A DNA stretch of 30,206 nucleotides from F1-120-MAGs118 sp013360535 (GTDB lineage: Bacteria > Planctomycetota > UBA1135 > GCA-002686595): NCBI GenBank assembly GCA_026647215.1, contig JAPKHC010000045.1:1-30206 (forward strand), read 5' to 3'. Below the pieces are notes generated by a model that had not been told where the DNA came from, did no database searches, and was given only the letters and a program-made list of their open reading frames with translations. Position 1 is the stretch's first letter; each line of letters opens with the position of its first letter. This document shows, in pieces, positions 16,934 to 26,176 of the stretch. The translations under genes and the position numbers were made by a program.

Positions 16934-17257
16934 ATGATCGAAGAACCTCGAAGCTCCGGTTCGGTCCTGCTCGGATTCCTGCTCGCGGTGGGCCTGCACG
17001 GCCTCGCGGTGGTGCTCTGTTGCGCGTTTGCCGCCCTGTTTCTCGAGGAGGTGGGAGTGGGGCTCGTGCCGTTCCTCTTCGTCGGCGTGACGCAGTTGGT
17101 GTATCTGGGGCCCGCTGCGGCGTTCGCTTTCGCCTTGAAGCGCAACAAGACGTTGACCGGCATCCTGATCGTCGGCGGCATCACGTTCCTGCTGAACGCC
17201 GCCTGTTTCGGCGTGCTCTTGCTCGGCTTCACGGGCGCTTGGCAAGGCCCGGGATGA
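16934..17257 (+). CDS. Small three-helix membrane protein, paralog 3 of 4
   Basis: This 107-residue protein starts at ATG 16934, 19 bp after the previous stop, the only real gap among the four paralogs. Its short N-terminus (MIEEPRSSGSVLL) leads into helix 1 with the shared His (GLHG) and two adjacent cysteines. Helix 2 reads FVGVTQLVYLGPA, the basic loop is ALKRNKTLTG, and helix 3 reads TFLLNAACFG, almost identical to paralog 1 there. A helix-1/helix-2 loop containing LEEVGVG carries the acidic residues. No known domain recognised. The close similarity to neighbours indicates tandem duplication and later divergence. Confidence 0.8.
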   Translation: MIEEPRSSGSVLLGFLLAVGLHGLAVVLCCAFAALFLEEVGVGLVPFLFVGVTQLVYLGPAAAFAFALKRNKTLTGILIVGGITFLLNAACFGVLLLGFTGAWQGPG

Positions 17258-17565
17258 GCGAAGGGGCGGACCAGAAGGCGGGCTCCGTGCTGCTCGGGCT
17301 TGGGTTGACGCTCGTGCTGCATGCCGTCGCGCTGGCGCTCTGCGTGGGCATCTCCACGCTGCTGCGTGACGATGCGAAGGCGGGATTCATCCCGTTTCTG
17401 TTCATCGGCGTGCTTCAGGCCCTGTGGATCTGGCCAGCCTGCATGCTCGCCGCGCACTTCAAGCGACGGCGGACGCTCGATGGGCTCGGGATCGGCGCCG
17501 CCCTCACGTTGCTGCTCAACTCGGTTTGTTTCGGGATCGTGCTGTCGGGGGCCCTGTCGATCTGA
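17254..17565 (+). CDS. Small three-helix membrane protein, paralog 4 of 4
   Basis: This 103-residue protein starts at ATG 17254 in an ATGA overlap with paralog 3. It shows the same plan: KAGSVLLGLG into helix 1 with His (VLHA), an acidic and basic loop (LLRDDAKAG), helix 2 with FIGVLQALWIWPA, loop HFKRRRTLDG and helix 3 with LLLNSVCFG. It ends soon after helix 3. It is the last gene of the coupled run; the next gene begins 117 bp later with its own signal peptide and unrelated function. Function unknown. Confidence 0.8.
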   Translation: MSEGADQKAGSVLLGLGLTLVLHAVALALCVGISTLLRDDAKAGFIPFLFIGVLQALWIWPACMLAAHFKRRRTLDGLGIGAALTLLLNSVCFGIVLSGALSI

Positions 17566-17682
17566 CGGGGCCTGCCGCGGGGTGCGGGGCTCGCTCCACG
17601 GCTCCGGCATTGATTTTGGACCCTGCGGATGGGGAGCATGGTGCGCGTTCGTTTCCTCCTACCCCGTCTCGCAGGTCGCTCC

Positions 17683-18561
17683 ATGATCTCCACGTTCGTC
17701 CGTTCGGCTCTCCTCGTCGCGCTCTCCTCTGCCGCCGCCGTCGCTTCGGCGACCGCCACCGCGCAGAACGCGCCCAAGCTCGAGGTGCCCGCCGCCAGTC
17801 CGTCCGCCAAGGTCGAGCAGCGCATCGGGCTCACCGACTTCTCGGTCACCTACGCGCGCCCCAGCGTCAAGGGCCGCAAGATCTTCGGCGAGCTCGTGCC
17901 CTACGGTCAGGTCTGGCGCACGGGCGCGAACACGGCGACCGCGCTCTCGTTCAGCACGGCCGTGAAGTTCGGCGGCGCCGAGGTGCCCGCGGGCAAGTAC
18001 GCGCTGTTCACGATTCCCGAGGCGGGTGAGTGGACCGTGATCCTGAGCAAGGTGACGGGCCAGTGGGGCGCGTACAGCTACGACGCGAAGGACGATCAGG
18101 TGCGCATCAAGGTCAAGCCTACGAAGCTCGCCGAGGCGGTCGAGACGCTCGAGCTCGGCTTCGGCAGCCTGCGCGACGAGTCGGCGACGCTCGACATTCG
18201 TTGGGAGACCACGCGTGTCAGCATCCCGCTCGCCGTCGACGTCGTCGGCGTCGTGCGGCCGCAGATCGAGGCCGCGATGAAGGGCGAGGGCAAGAAGCCC
18301 TGGTTCCAGGCGGCGATGTTCTATTACGAGCACGACCTCGACCTGAAGCAGGCGCTGGCGTGGATGGAAGCGGGGCTCGCCGAGCAGCCGGAGGCGTTCT
18401 GGATGCTGTACCGCAAGGGCCTGATCCTCGAGAAGTCCGGCGACAAGAAGGGCGCGACCGCGGCCGCGGAGCAGTCGCTCGCGCTGGCCGAGAAGGCGCA
18501 GGGCGGCATCAAGGACGAGTACGTCGCGCTCAACAAGGCGCTGATCGCGCGCTGCAAGTAG
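17683..18561 (+). CDS. Exported DUF2911 domain protein
   Basis: This 292-residue protein carries a clear signal peptide (MISTFVRSALLVALSSAAAV, cleavage near ATATAQ-N). It then has the DUF2911 domain at about residues 45-185, recognised by 'VTYARPSVKGRKIFG', 'LVPYGQVWRTGANTAT' and 'AGKYALFTIP'. The remaining 100 residues are helical with a tetratricopeptide-like unit ('AMFYYEHDLDLKQALAWMEAG'). DUF2911 proteins are common in secreted protein sets of Bacteroidota and Planctomycetota; no biochemical function is established. The start at 17683 gives a normal signal peptide; an in-frame ATG at 17629 would add 18 basic residues before it. It converges on lpdA across a large palindrome. Confidence 0.88.
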   Translation: MISTFVRSALLVALSSAAAVASATATAQNAPKLEVPAASPSAKVEQRIGLTDFSVTYARPSVKGRKIFGELVPYGQVWRTGANTATALSFSTAVKFGGAEVPAGKYALFTIPEAGEWTVILSKVTGQWGAYSYDAKDDQVRIKVKPTKLAEAVETLELGFGSLRDESATLDIRWETTRVSIPLAVDVVGVVRPQIEAAMKGEGKKPWFQAAMFYYEHDLDLKQALAWMEAGLAEQPEAFWMLYRKGLILEKSGDKKGATAAAEQSLALAEKAQGGIKDEYVALNKALIARCK

Positions 18562-18587
18562 GCGACGAACCGCACGCGCCGCCGCGC

Positions 18588-18712
18588 GAGAACGCGGAAT
18601 ACCGAGCCAGAGCAATTTTTCCAGCAAACAGCGACGGGTGTCGCCGGCGCCGCCGGCGACACCCGTCGCTGTTTGCTGGAAAAATTGCTCTGGCTCGGTA
18701 TTCCGCGTTCTC
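18588..18712. terminator. Perfect 125-nt palindrome (62-bp arms), probable bidirectional terminator or palindromic repeat element
   Basis: Bases 18588-18649 and 18651-18712 are exact reverse complements around a single central base at 18650. The core is TCGCCGGCG/CGCCGGCGA and each arm contains an A5/T5 tract (TTTTT near 18616-18620, AAAAA near 18680-18684). It lies where the DUF2911 transcript (ending 18561) and the lpdA transcript (ending 18712) converge, so it would form a hairpin in either RNA. The right end touches the lpdA stop codon. Perfect identity over 62 bp is far longer than an ordinary terminator needs (see findings). Confidence 0.8.
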
Positions 18713-20103
18713 TAGATGTGCAGCGCGCGGCCGTCGACGGCGAGCGCGGCTTCCTTGACGACCTCGGCGAGCGTCGGGTGCGCGTGGCACGTGCGCGCAA
18801 GATCCTCGGCCGACGCGCCGAACTCCATCGCTGCCACCGCCTCCGCGATCAGGTCGCCAGCGCGCGGCCCGAGGATGTGCACACCGAGGATGCGATCGGT
18901 CTCCTTGTGCGCGAGGATCTTCACCTTGCCGTCGGTCTGGCCGAGCGCCTTGGCGCGGCCGTTGGCGAGGAACGGGAAGGCGCCTTTGCGGTACGGGATG
19001 CCCGCGGCGACGAGCTCTTCCTCGGTCTTGCCGACACCCGCGACCTCGGGGTGCGTGTACACGACGTTGGGAATCGCGTCGTAGTTGACGTGCCCGTAGC
19101 CGGTGACGATGTGCTCGACGCAGGCGACGCCTTCTTCTTCGGCCTTGTGCGCGAGCATCGGGCCCGGGATCACGTCGCCGATCGCGAACACGCCAGCAGC
19201 GGCCGTGCGGAAGTGAGCGTCGACGGGAATGCGGCCCTTCGGATCGAGCGTGATGCCGACCTTGTCGAGCCCCAGCCCCTCGGTGTGCGGCTTGCGGCCG
19301 ACGGAGACGAGCACGCGGTCGCAGGTGATCGGCTGCTGGCCTTCGATCTCGACCACAGCGCCATCCTTCGTCGCGCGTGCGCCAGTGACCTTGACGCCCA
19401 GCTTGAACGTGAGGCCCTGCTTCGCGAGCACCTTCTGCGCGTCCTTCGCGATCTCGGCGTCGTTCGCGGGCAGGATGCGGTCGAGGTACTCGAGCACCGT
19501 CACCTTCGCGCCGAGGCGGCACCACACGCTGCCGAGCTCGAGGCCGATCGCTCCGGCGCCGATCACGACGAGGTGACCGGGCACCGCGGGCCACGAGAGC
19601 GCTTCGGTGCTCGTGCCGACCTTGTCGCCGTCGAGCTCGATGCCCTTGAGCGTCGCGCTCGTCGAACCGGTCGCGATCAGCACGTTCTTCGCCGTGAGCG
19701 CCGTCACTTTTCCATCGGCCGCGACGACTTCGACCGCGCCCGGACCGGTGAACCGACCGAGGCCTTCGTAGCGCGTGATCTTGTTCTTCTTGAGCAGCCC
19801 CGCGATGCCCTTGGTGAGCTGATCGACGACGCCGTCCTTGCGCGCGAGCATCGCCTTGAGGTCGAGCGCGACTTCCTTCGCGACGATGCCATGCCCCGCG
19901 AACGAGTGCTTCGTCTCGTGGAACAGCTCGCTCGACTCCAGCAGCGCCTTGCTCGGGATGCAGCCGATGCGCAGGCACGTGCCGCCGAGGCGACTCTCCT
20001 TCTCGATCACGCCGACGTTGAGGCCGAGCTGCGCCGCGCGGATCGCCGCGACGTAACCGCCGGGGCCCGCGCCGATCACCACGAGGTCGTGTGAGTTCGT
20101 CAT
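18712..20103 (-). CDS. lpdA: Dihydrolipoyl dehydrogenase (E3)
   Basis: This 463-residue flavoprotein reoxidises the dihydrolipoyl group of 2-oxoacid dehydrogenase complexes, passing electrons through a disulfide and FAD to NAD+. Seen in the sequence: the FAD motif GAGPGG (11-16), the redox-active pair GGTCLRIGCIPSKALL (Cys43, Cys48), the NAD motif VVIGAGAIGLELGSVW, the second FAD motif 'GVFAIGDV', and the C-terminal 'HAHPTLAEV' with the catalytic His-Glu pair. Length is normal. The ATG at 20103 lies 3 bp after the sucB stop, so it is the last gene of sucA-sucB-lpdA and probably serves the 2-oxoglutarate complex. It may also serve others, since no second E3 is visible here. Confidence 0.97.
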   Translation of the reverse strand: MTNSHDLVVIGAGPGGYVAAIRAAQLGLNVGVIEKESRLGGTCLRIGCIPSKALLESSELFHETKHSFAGHGIVAKEVALDLKAMLARKDGVVDQLTKGIAGLLKKNKITRYEGLGRFTGPGAVEVVAADGKVTALTAKNVLIATGSTSATLKGIELDGDKVGTSTEALSWPAVPGHLVVIGAGAIGLELGSVWCRLGAKVTVLEYLDRILPANDAEIAKDAQKVLAKQGLTFKLGVKVTGARATKDGAVVEIEGQQPITCDRVLVSVGRKPHTEGLGLDKVGITLDPKGRIPVDAHFRTAAAGVFAIGDVIPGPMLAHKAEEEGVACVEHIVTGYGHVNYDAIPNVVYTHPEVAGVGKTEEELVAAGIPYRKGAFPFLANGRAKALGQTDGKVKILAHKETDRILGVHILGPRAGDLIAEAVAAMEFGASAEDLARTCHAHPTLAEVVKEAALAVDGRALHI

Positions 20104-20106
20104 GAG

Positions 20107-21306
20107 CTAGACCTCGAGCAGCAGGCGCGTCGGGTTCTCGACCAGTTCCTTGATGCGCTTCAAGAACGTCACCGCCTCGCGCCCGTCGATCAGGCGGTGG
20201 TCGTAGCTCAGCGCGACGTACATCATCGGCCGGATCACGACCTGCCCGTTGAGCGCGACCGGGCGCTCCTGGATCGCGTGCAGGCCGAGGATGCCCGACT
20301 GCGGGGGATTGAGGATCGGCGTCGAGAGCAGCGAGCCGTAGATGCCGCCGTTGGAGATCGTGAACGTGCCGCCGGTGAGCTCGTCGAGCGTCAGGCGGTT
20401 CTCTTGCGCGCGCTTGCCGAGTTCCGCGATGGCGAGCTCGACCTCGGCGAAGCCCATGCGCTCGGCGTTGCGCAGGATCGGGACCACGAGGCCCTTGCCG
20501 CCGCCGACCGCGATGCCGACGTCGTAGTAGTTGCGGTACACGATCTGGTCGCCGCGGATCTCGGCGTTGACCGCCGGGAATTCCTTGAGCGCCTCGATCG
20601 CGGCCTTCACGAAGAACGACATGAAGCCGAGCTTGGTCTTGTGGCGCTCGACGAAGCGGTCCTGGAACTGCTTGCGCAGCGCCATCACCTCGCTCATGTC
20701 GATCTCGTTGAAGGTCGAGAGGATCGCGGCGGTGTGCTGCGCCTGCACGAGCCGCTCCGCGATGCGCTTGCGCATCGGTGTCATCGGCACGGCCTGTTCT
20801 TCGCGCAGTCCAGCGGCGCGCTGCGCGGGCTTCGCCGCCGGCGTGCTCGCCGGAACTGCAGGAGCCGCCGCCGCGGGCGCGCTCACGTGGCGCTGCACGT
20901 CTTCCTTGAGCAGGCGACCGCCGGGGCCCGTCGCGGTGACGTCAGCGGCCGAGAGTCCCTTCTGCGCGAGCTCGCGCGCCGCCGCCGGCATCACGATCGC
21001 TTCGGCCTTCGCGGCCGCGGGCTTGGACGCGGGCGCCGGTGCAGACGGAGCGCTGCTCGCACCCGCGGCACCCGCCTCGAAGTAGCCGATCACCTCGCCG
21101 ACGAGCGCCTTCTCGCCGCGGCCCTTCAGTTGCTTCACGATCACGCCATTCGCCGGCGCCGGCAGCTCGACCGTGACCTTGTCGGTCTCGATCACGACGA
21201 GGCCTTCGTCCGCGCGCGCGGTTTCGCCGGGCTGCTTGAGCCAATCGCCGAGCTGGACTTCGGTGATCGACTCGCCCACGGAGGGCACCTTGAGTTCGAC
21301 GGGCAT
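20107..21306 (-). CDS. sucB: Dihydrolipoyllysine-residue succinyltransferase (E2 of 2-oxoglutarate dehydrogenase)
   Basis: This 399-residue protein is the core of the 2-oxoglutarate dehydrogenase complex and transfers succinyl from lipoyl to coenzyme A. An N-terminal lipoyl domain (2-77) carries the modified lysine in ETDKVTVEL (Lys43). An Ala/Pro-rich linker follows, then the E3/E1-binding domain (about 105-140, 'MPAAARELAQKGL'), a second linker and the catalytic domain (about 170-399) with 'SYDHRLIDGREAV' (His370, Asp374). Normal length for SucB. The start 'MPVELKVPSVGESI' is the family N-terminus. It lies 29 bp after sucA and 3 bp before lpdA in the same direction. Confidence 0.97.
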   Translation of the reverse strand: MPVELKVPSVGESITEVQLGDWLKQPGETARADEGLVVIETDKVTVELPAPANGVIVKQLKGRGEKALVGEVIGYFEAGAAGASSAPSAPAPASKPAAAKAEAIVMPAAARELAQKGLSAADVTATGPGGRLLKEDVQRHVSAPAAAAPAVPASTPAAKPAQRAAGLREEQAVPMTPMRKRIAERLVQAQHTAAILSTFNEIDMSEVMALRKQFQDRFVERHKTKLGFMSFFVKAAIEALKEFPAVNAEIRGDQIVYRNYYDVGIAVGGGKGLVVPILRNAERMGFAEVELAIAELGKRAQENRLTLDELTGGTFTISNGGIYGSLLSTPILNPPQSGILGLHAIQERPVALNGQVVIRPMMYVALSYDHRLIDGREAVTFLKRIKELVENPTRLLLEV

Positions 21307-21335
21307 GGTGGTTCTCTGGCCTGATGCTTGGGGCA

Positions 21336-24122
<2,787 letters not shown>

Positions 24123-24190
24123 GGGGTAGCGCTCTTCGACCGCCGCGGGCGCCCCACAAGGTGCCTTCCCGCCCGTTTCGAAGGCCGAAC

Positions 24191-24220
24191 AGGATACCGG
24201 ACCACCCCCCGGCCCGTCAG
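24191..24220 (-). promoter_or_regulatory. Candidate sucA operon promoter
   Basis: On the minus strand CTGACG (24220-24215) and TATCCT (24196-24191) are separated by 18 bp. The decamer CCGGTATCCT (24200-24191) is identical to bases 23-32 upstream of the S9 peptidase, which supports a shared promoter element. It would give a leader of about 60 nt before the sucA ATG. Pattern-based inference. Confidence 0.4.
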
Positions 24221-24297
24221 GAACGGTGCCCGCGGTCATGGGAGGAGGGAGGAGCAGTTCCCGCAGGTACCCGGCGTCCAGCTCCGCATCCCAGAAT

Positions 24298-24313
24298 CCA
24301 TTCGAACGAATGG
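24298..24313. promoter_or_regulatory. HipB-type operator O1
   Basis: CCATTCG-AA-CGAATGG: two perfect 7-bp arms around AA, followed by AAA. It is the first of three copies whose starts are 61 bp apart and the one nearest to sucA. Assigned to HipB because the three copies immediately precede hipBA, and such antitoxins bind palindromes of this size upstream of their own operon. Confidence 0.7.
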
Positions 24314-24358
24314 AAAGTTGCTCCGGCGCCGACGCTTTCGCGCCCAATCAGAGAAAAA

Positions 24359-24374
24359 CCATTCGATCGAATGG
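24359..24374. promoter_or_regulatory. HipB-type operator O2
   Basis: CCATTCGATCGAATGG is a perfect 16-bp palindrome, followed by AAA as in the other two copies. It starts exactly 61 bp after O1 and 61 bp before O3, and would sit at the upstream edge of a hipB promoter whose -10 box is TAGGAT at 24407. Confidence 0.75.
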
Positions 24375-24406
24375 AAATGGTGTGGCTGGGGTGCCAAGAA
24401 GCTCGA

Positions 24407-24412
24407 TAGGAT
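24407..24412 (+). promoter_or_regulatory. Candidate -10 box of hipBA
   Basis: TAGGAT lies between operators O2 and O3. Nine bases separate it from the hipB ATG, so transcription would begin at or just before the start codon, giving a leaderless or nearly leaderless mRNA. No convincing -35 box is seen. If the mRNA starts further upstream instead, the AGGA at 24408-24411 could serve as a ribosome binding site. Confidence 0.35.
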
Positions 24413-24419
24413 CCCAAAA

Positions 24420-24435
24420 CCATGCGATCGAATGG
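24420..24435. promoter_or_regulatory. HipB-type operator O3, overlapping the hipB start codon
   Basis: CCATGCGATCGAATGG differs from the perfect O2 palindrome by one base (G for T), and that base creates the ATG start codon of hipB at 24422-24424. Thus one sequence serves as operator and as translation start, encoding the first codons MRSNG. It is followed by AAA as in O1 and O2. Confidence 0.7.
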
Positions 24436-24697
24436 AAACGGTCGGGCCGAGGCGGGGGCGCAGGCTCTGGGGGGCACGATCCGGGCTCGCCGCAAGGAGC
24501 TGGGGCTGGATCAGCTGGAGCTGTGCGATCTGGCCGGTGTCGGGCCGGCCTTCGTGTACGCGCTCGAGAAGGGCAAGCCGACGGTCAGGCTCGACAAGGT
24601 CCTGGCGGTCCTCCACGTGCTCGGCCTCGAGCTGCACCTCCGTCCCGGACGGGAGTCGGTGAGCGCGGACGAGCGGTTGGGGGCGCGCAAGCCGTGA
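24422..24697 (+). CDS. hipB: HipB-like antitoxin, XRE-type DNA-binding repressor
   Basis: This 91-residue protein has a helix-turn-helix of the Xre/Cro type at about residues 17-72 ('TIRARRKELGLDQLELCDLAGV', then 'FVYALEKGKPTVRLDKVL' and 'LGLELHLRP'), the usual HipB/Y4mF pattern. It should neutralise the HipA kinase and repress the operon by binding the three upstream palindromes. An in-frame stop at 24407-24409 rules out a longer protein, so ATG 24422, inside operator O3, is the only ATG start. Its TGA overlaps the hipA GTG (GTGA), giving translational coupling. The 15-residue N-terminal extension before the helix-turn-helix is polar and probably flexible. Confidence 0.88.
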   Translation: MRSNGNGRAEAGAQALGGTIRARRKELGLDQLELCDLAGVGPAFVYALEKGKPTVRLDKVLAVLHVLGLELHLRPGRESVSADERLGARKP

Positions 24698-25920
24698 ACG
24701 AGCGCGAACTGGAAGCGCTCGACGTTCACCTCGGCGAGCAGCGTGCCGGAAGGCTCGTGCGGACCGAGCGCGGAGCCCGTTTCGACTACGACTCGGGCTG
24801 GGTCGAACGCCACGCCGGAAAACCCGAGCGCGCCATCGCCTGCCGCATGCCGGTGCGGCCGGAACCCTACGACTCGCCGGGAGTGAACCTCCATCCGTTC
24901 TTCGCAGGCTTGCTGCCCGAGGGGCTGCGGCTGCGCGCACTGCAAGGCGTGGTGAAGACCTCCGAGGACGACCTCTTCTCGCTGCTCGCGGCGATCGGCG
25001 CCGACACGGTGGGGGACGTTTCGGTGACCGAACCCGGAGGGGCACCGGCCGAGCGCGCCGAGGACACGGCGGAGCACCCGTGGAGCCAGCTGCGCTTTCG
25101 CGAGCTGCTCGAACGCAGCCTGAGCCCGGCCGGCGTCGCGGCGCACAGCTCCACGGCCGGAATCCAGCCGAAGGTCTCGGCGGCGAGGATCTCGTTCCCG
25201 TTGCGACGCAAGCAGGGCGCGACGCACTGCCTGCTCAAGCTTGGCCACCCGGAGTACCCGCGTCTCGTGGAGAACGAAGCGTTCTTCATGGCGGCCGCAC
25301 GCGACGCGGGCCTTGCCTGCGCGAGGGTCGAGCTCGTCCACGACGCCGACGGTGAAGCTGGGCTGGTCGTCGAGCGTTTCGATCGCGAGCGGGCGGCCGA
25401 TGGCCGCGTGCAGCGCGTGCACCAGGAAGACGCCTGCCAGCTCCTGAATCGATACCCGGCGGACAAGTACCGCCTGAAACTGCAGGACCTCTTCGATGCG
25501 CTCGAGGTCACCTCCGCGCCGCTCGTCTCGCGCCTGCGCCTGCTCGAGCTTCAGGCCTTCTCGTACCTGATCGCCAACGGCGACCTGCACGCCAAGAACG
25601 TCAGCGTGCAACGCCGCGCCGGACTCTTCGCGCTCGCGCCGGCCTATGACCTGCTCAGCACGCTGCCCTACGGCGATACGAAGCTCGCACTTCCGCTCGA
25701 GGGCCGCGATGAAGGCCTCAACTGGAAGCACTTCGTCGCGTTCGGGGAGCGCAACGGGCTGTCCGCAGCTTCGGTGCGGCGTTCGCTCTCGCGCATCGTC
25801 GACGCGCTCGGGCCCATGGCCGCGCGCCTGCCCGAAATCGGGCTCGACGCGCGCAAGACGGCGCATCTCGAGCGCACGTTGCTCGCGCGCCTCGCCGCGC
25901 TCGACCCGCGCCGCGGGTGA
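24694..25920 (+). CDS. hipA: HipA-family serine/threonine kinase toxin
   Basis: This 408-residue protein has the HipA N-terminal subdomain (about 8-112) and the C-terminal kinase-like domain. Motifs seen are SSTAGIQPKVSA (152-163, the loop that carries the autophosphorylated serine and binds ATP), LLKL (Lys182), ENEAFFMAAA (193-), VVERFDR, HQEDACQLL, the catalytic loop NGDLHAKN (295-302, Asp297) and AYDLLST (Asp319). All residues needed for kinase activity appear present. E. coli HipA inactivates glutamyl-tRNA synthetase by phosphorylation and causes growth arrest; other family members use other aminoacyl-tRNA synthetases, so the target here is open. Coupled to hipB by a GTGA overlap. Length is close to the usual 400-440. 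Confidence 0.93.
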   Translation: MNERELEALDVHLGEQRAGRLVRTERGARFDYDSGWVERHAGKPERAIACRMPVRPEPYDSPGVNLHPFFAGLLPEGLRLRALQGVVKTSEDDLFSLLAAIGADTVGDVSVTEPGGAPAERAEDTAEHPWSQLRFRELLERSLSPAGVAAHSSTAGIQPKVSAARISFPLRRKQGATHCLLKLGHPEYPRLVENEAFFMAAARDAGLACARVELVHDADGEAGLVVERFDRERAADGRVQRVHQEDACQLLNRYPADKYRLKLQDLFDALEVTSAPLVSRLRLLELQAFSYLIANGDLHAKNVSVQRRAGLFALAPAYDLLSTLPYGDTKLALPLEGRDEGLNWKHFVAFGERNGLSAASVRRSLSRIVDALGPMAARLPEIGLDARKTAHLERTLLARLAALDPRRG

Positions 25921-26176
25921 GCGGGCAGGTGTCGTTAAGGTAGCCGCGAGCGGCGCGCCGTCGACTTACCTGCGACGTGCTCTAGCGAGGCGGGGAGTTG
26001 TTGGACGGGTGCGGGGTGACGCCTTGCTCTATCCGACTCGGCAAACAAGTGGCCGACATCCTCGGGTCCGAGGGAACGAGTTTCGCCGCCGATCCCAAGT
26101 TCTGGCGATGCGGTTGGATCGAGGCGCGGCGTAGAATCCACGTCGGCGTCGCTGCCCGGTCGTGGCTCTCGCCTGC
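25921..26176. other. Intergenic region between hipA and the kinase-FGE gene
   Basis: This gap of about 250 bp contains no convincing gene. TAGAAT at 26132-26137 may be the -10 box for the downstream kinase; no good -35 box accompanies it. A plus-strand reading frame crosses it (from 25998) but continues out of frame through the kinase gene and has no family resemblance. No strong terminator hairpin was found after hipA. Confidence 0.4.

Noticed and set aside
18530..19978. Minus-strand open frame of 482 codons running through the palindrome and opposite-phase to lpdA
   Set aside because: It overlaps lpdA in another frame, is Arg-rich without motifs, and reads through the 125-nt palindrome.
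24123..24347. 75-residue N-terminal extension of SucA
   Set aside because: The SucA family N-terminus begins at the chosen ATG, and the extension would translate operator O1 and promoter DNA.
24298..24435. Three regularly spaced repeats as a small CRISPR array
   Set aside because: Each unit is a 16-bp palindrome rather than a 25-40 bp repeat, there are only three, there are no cas genes, and one overlaps a gene start. Operators explain them better.
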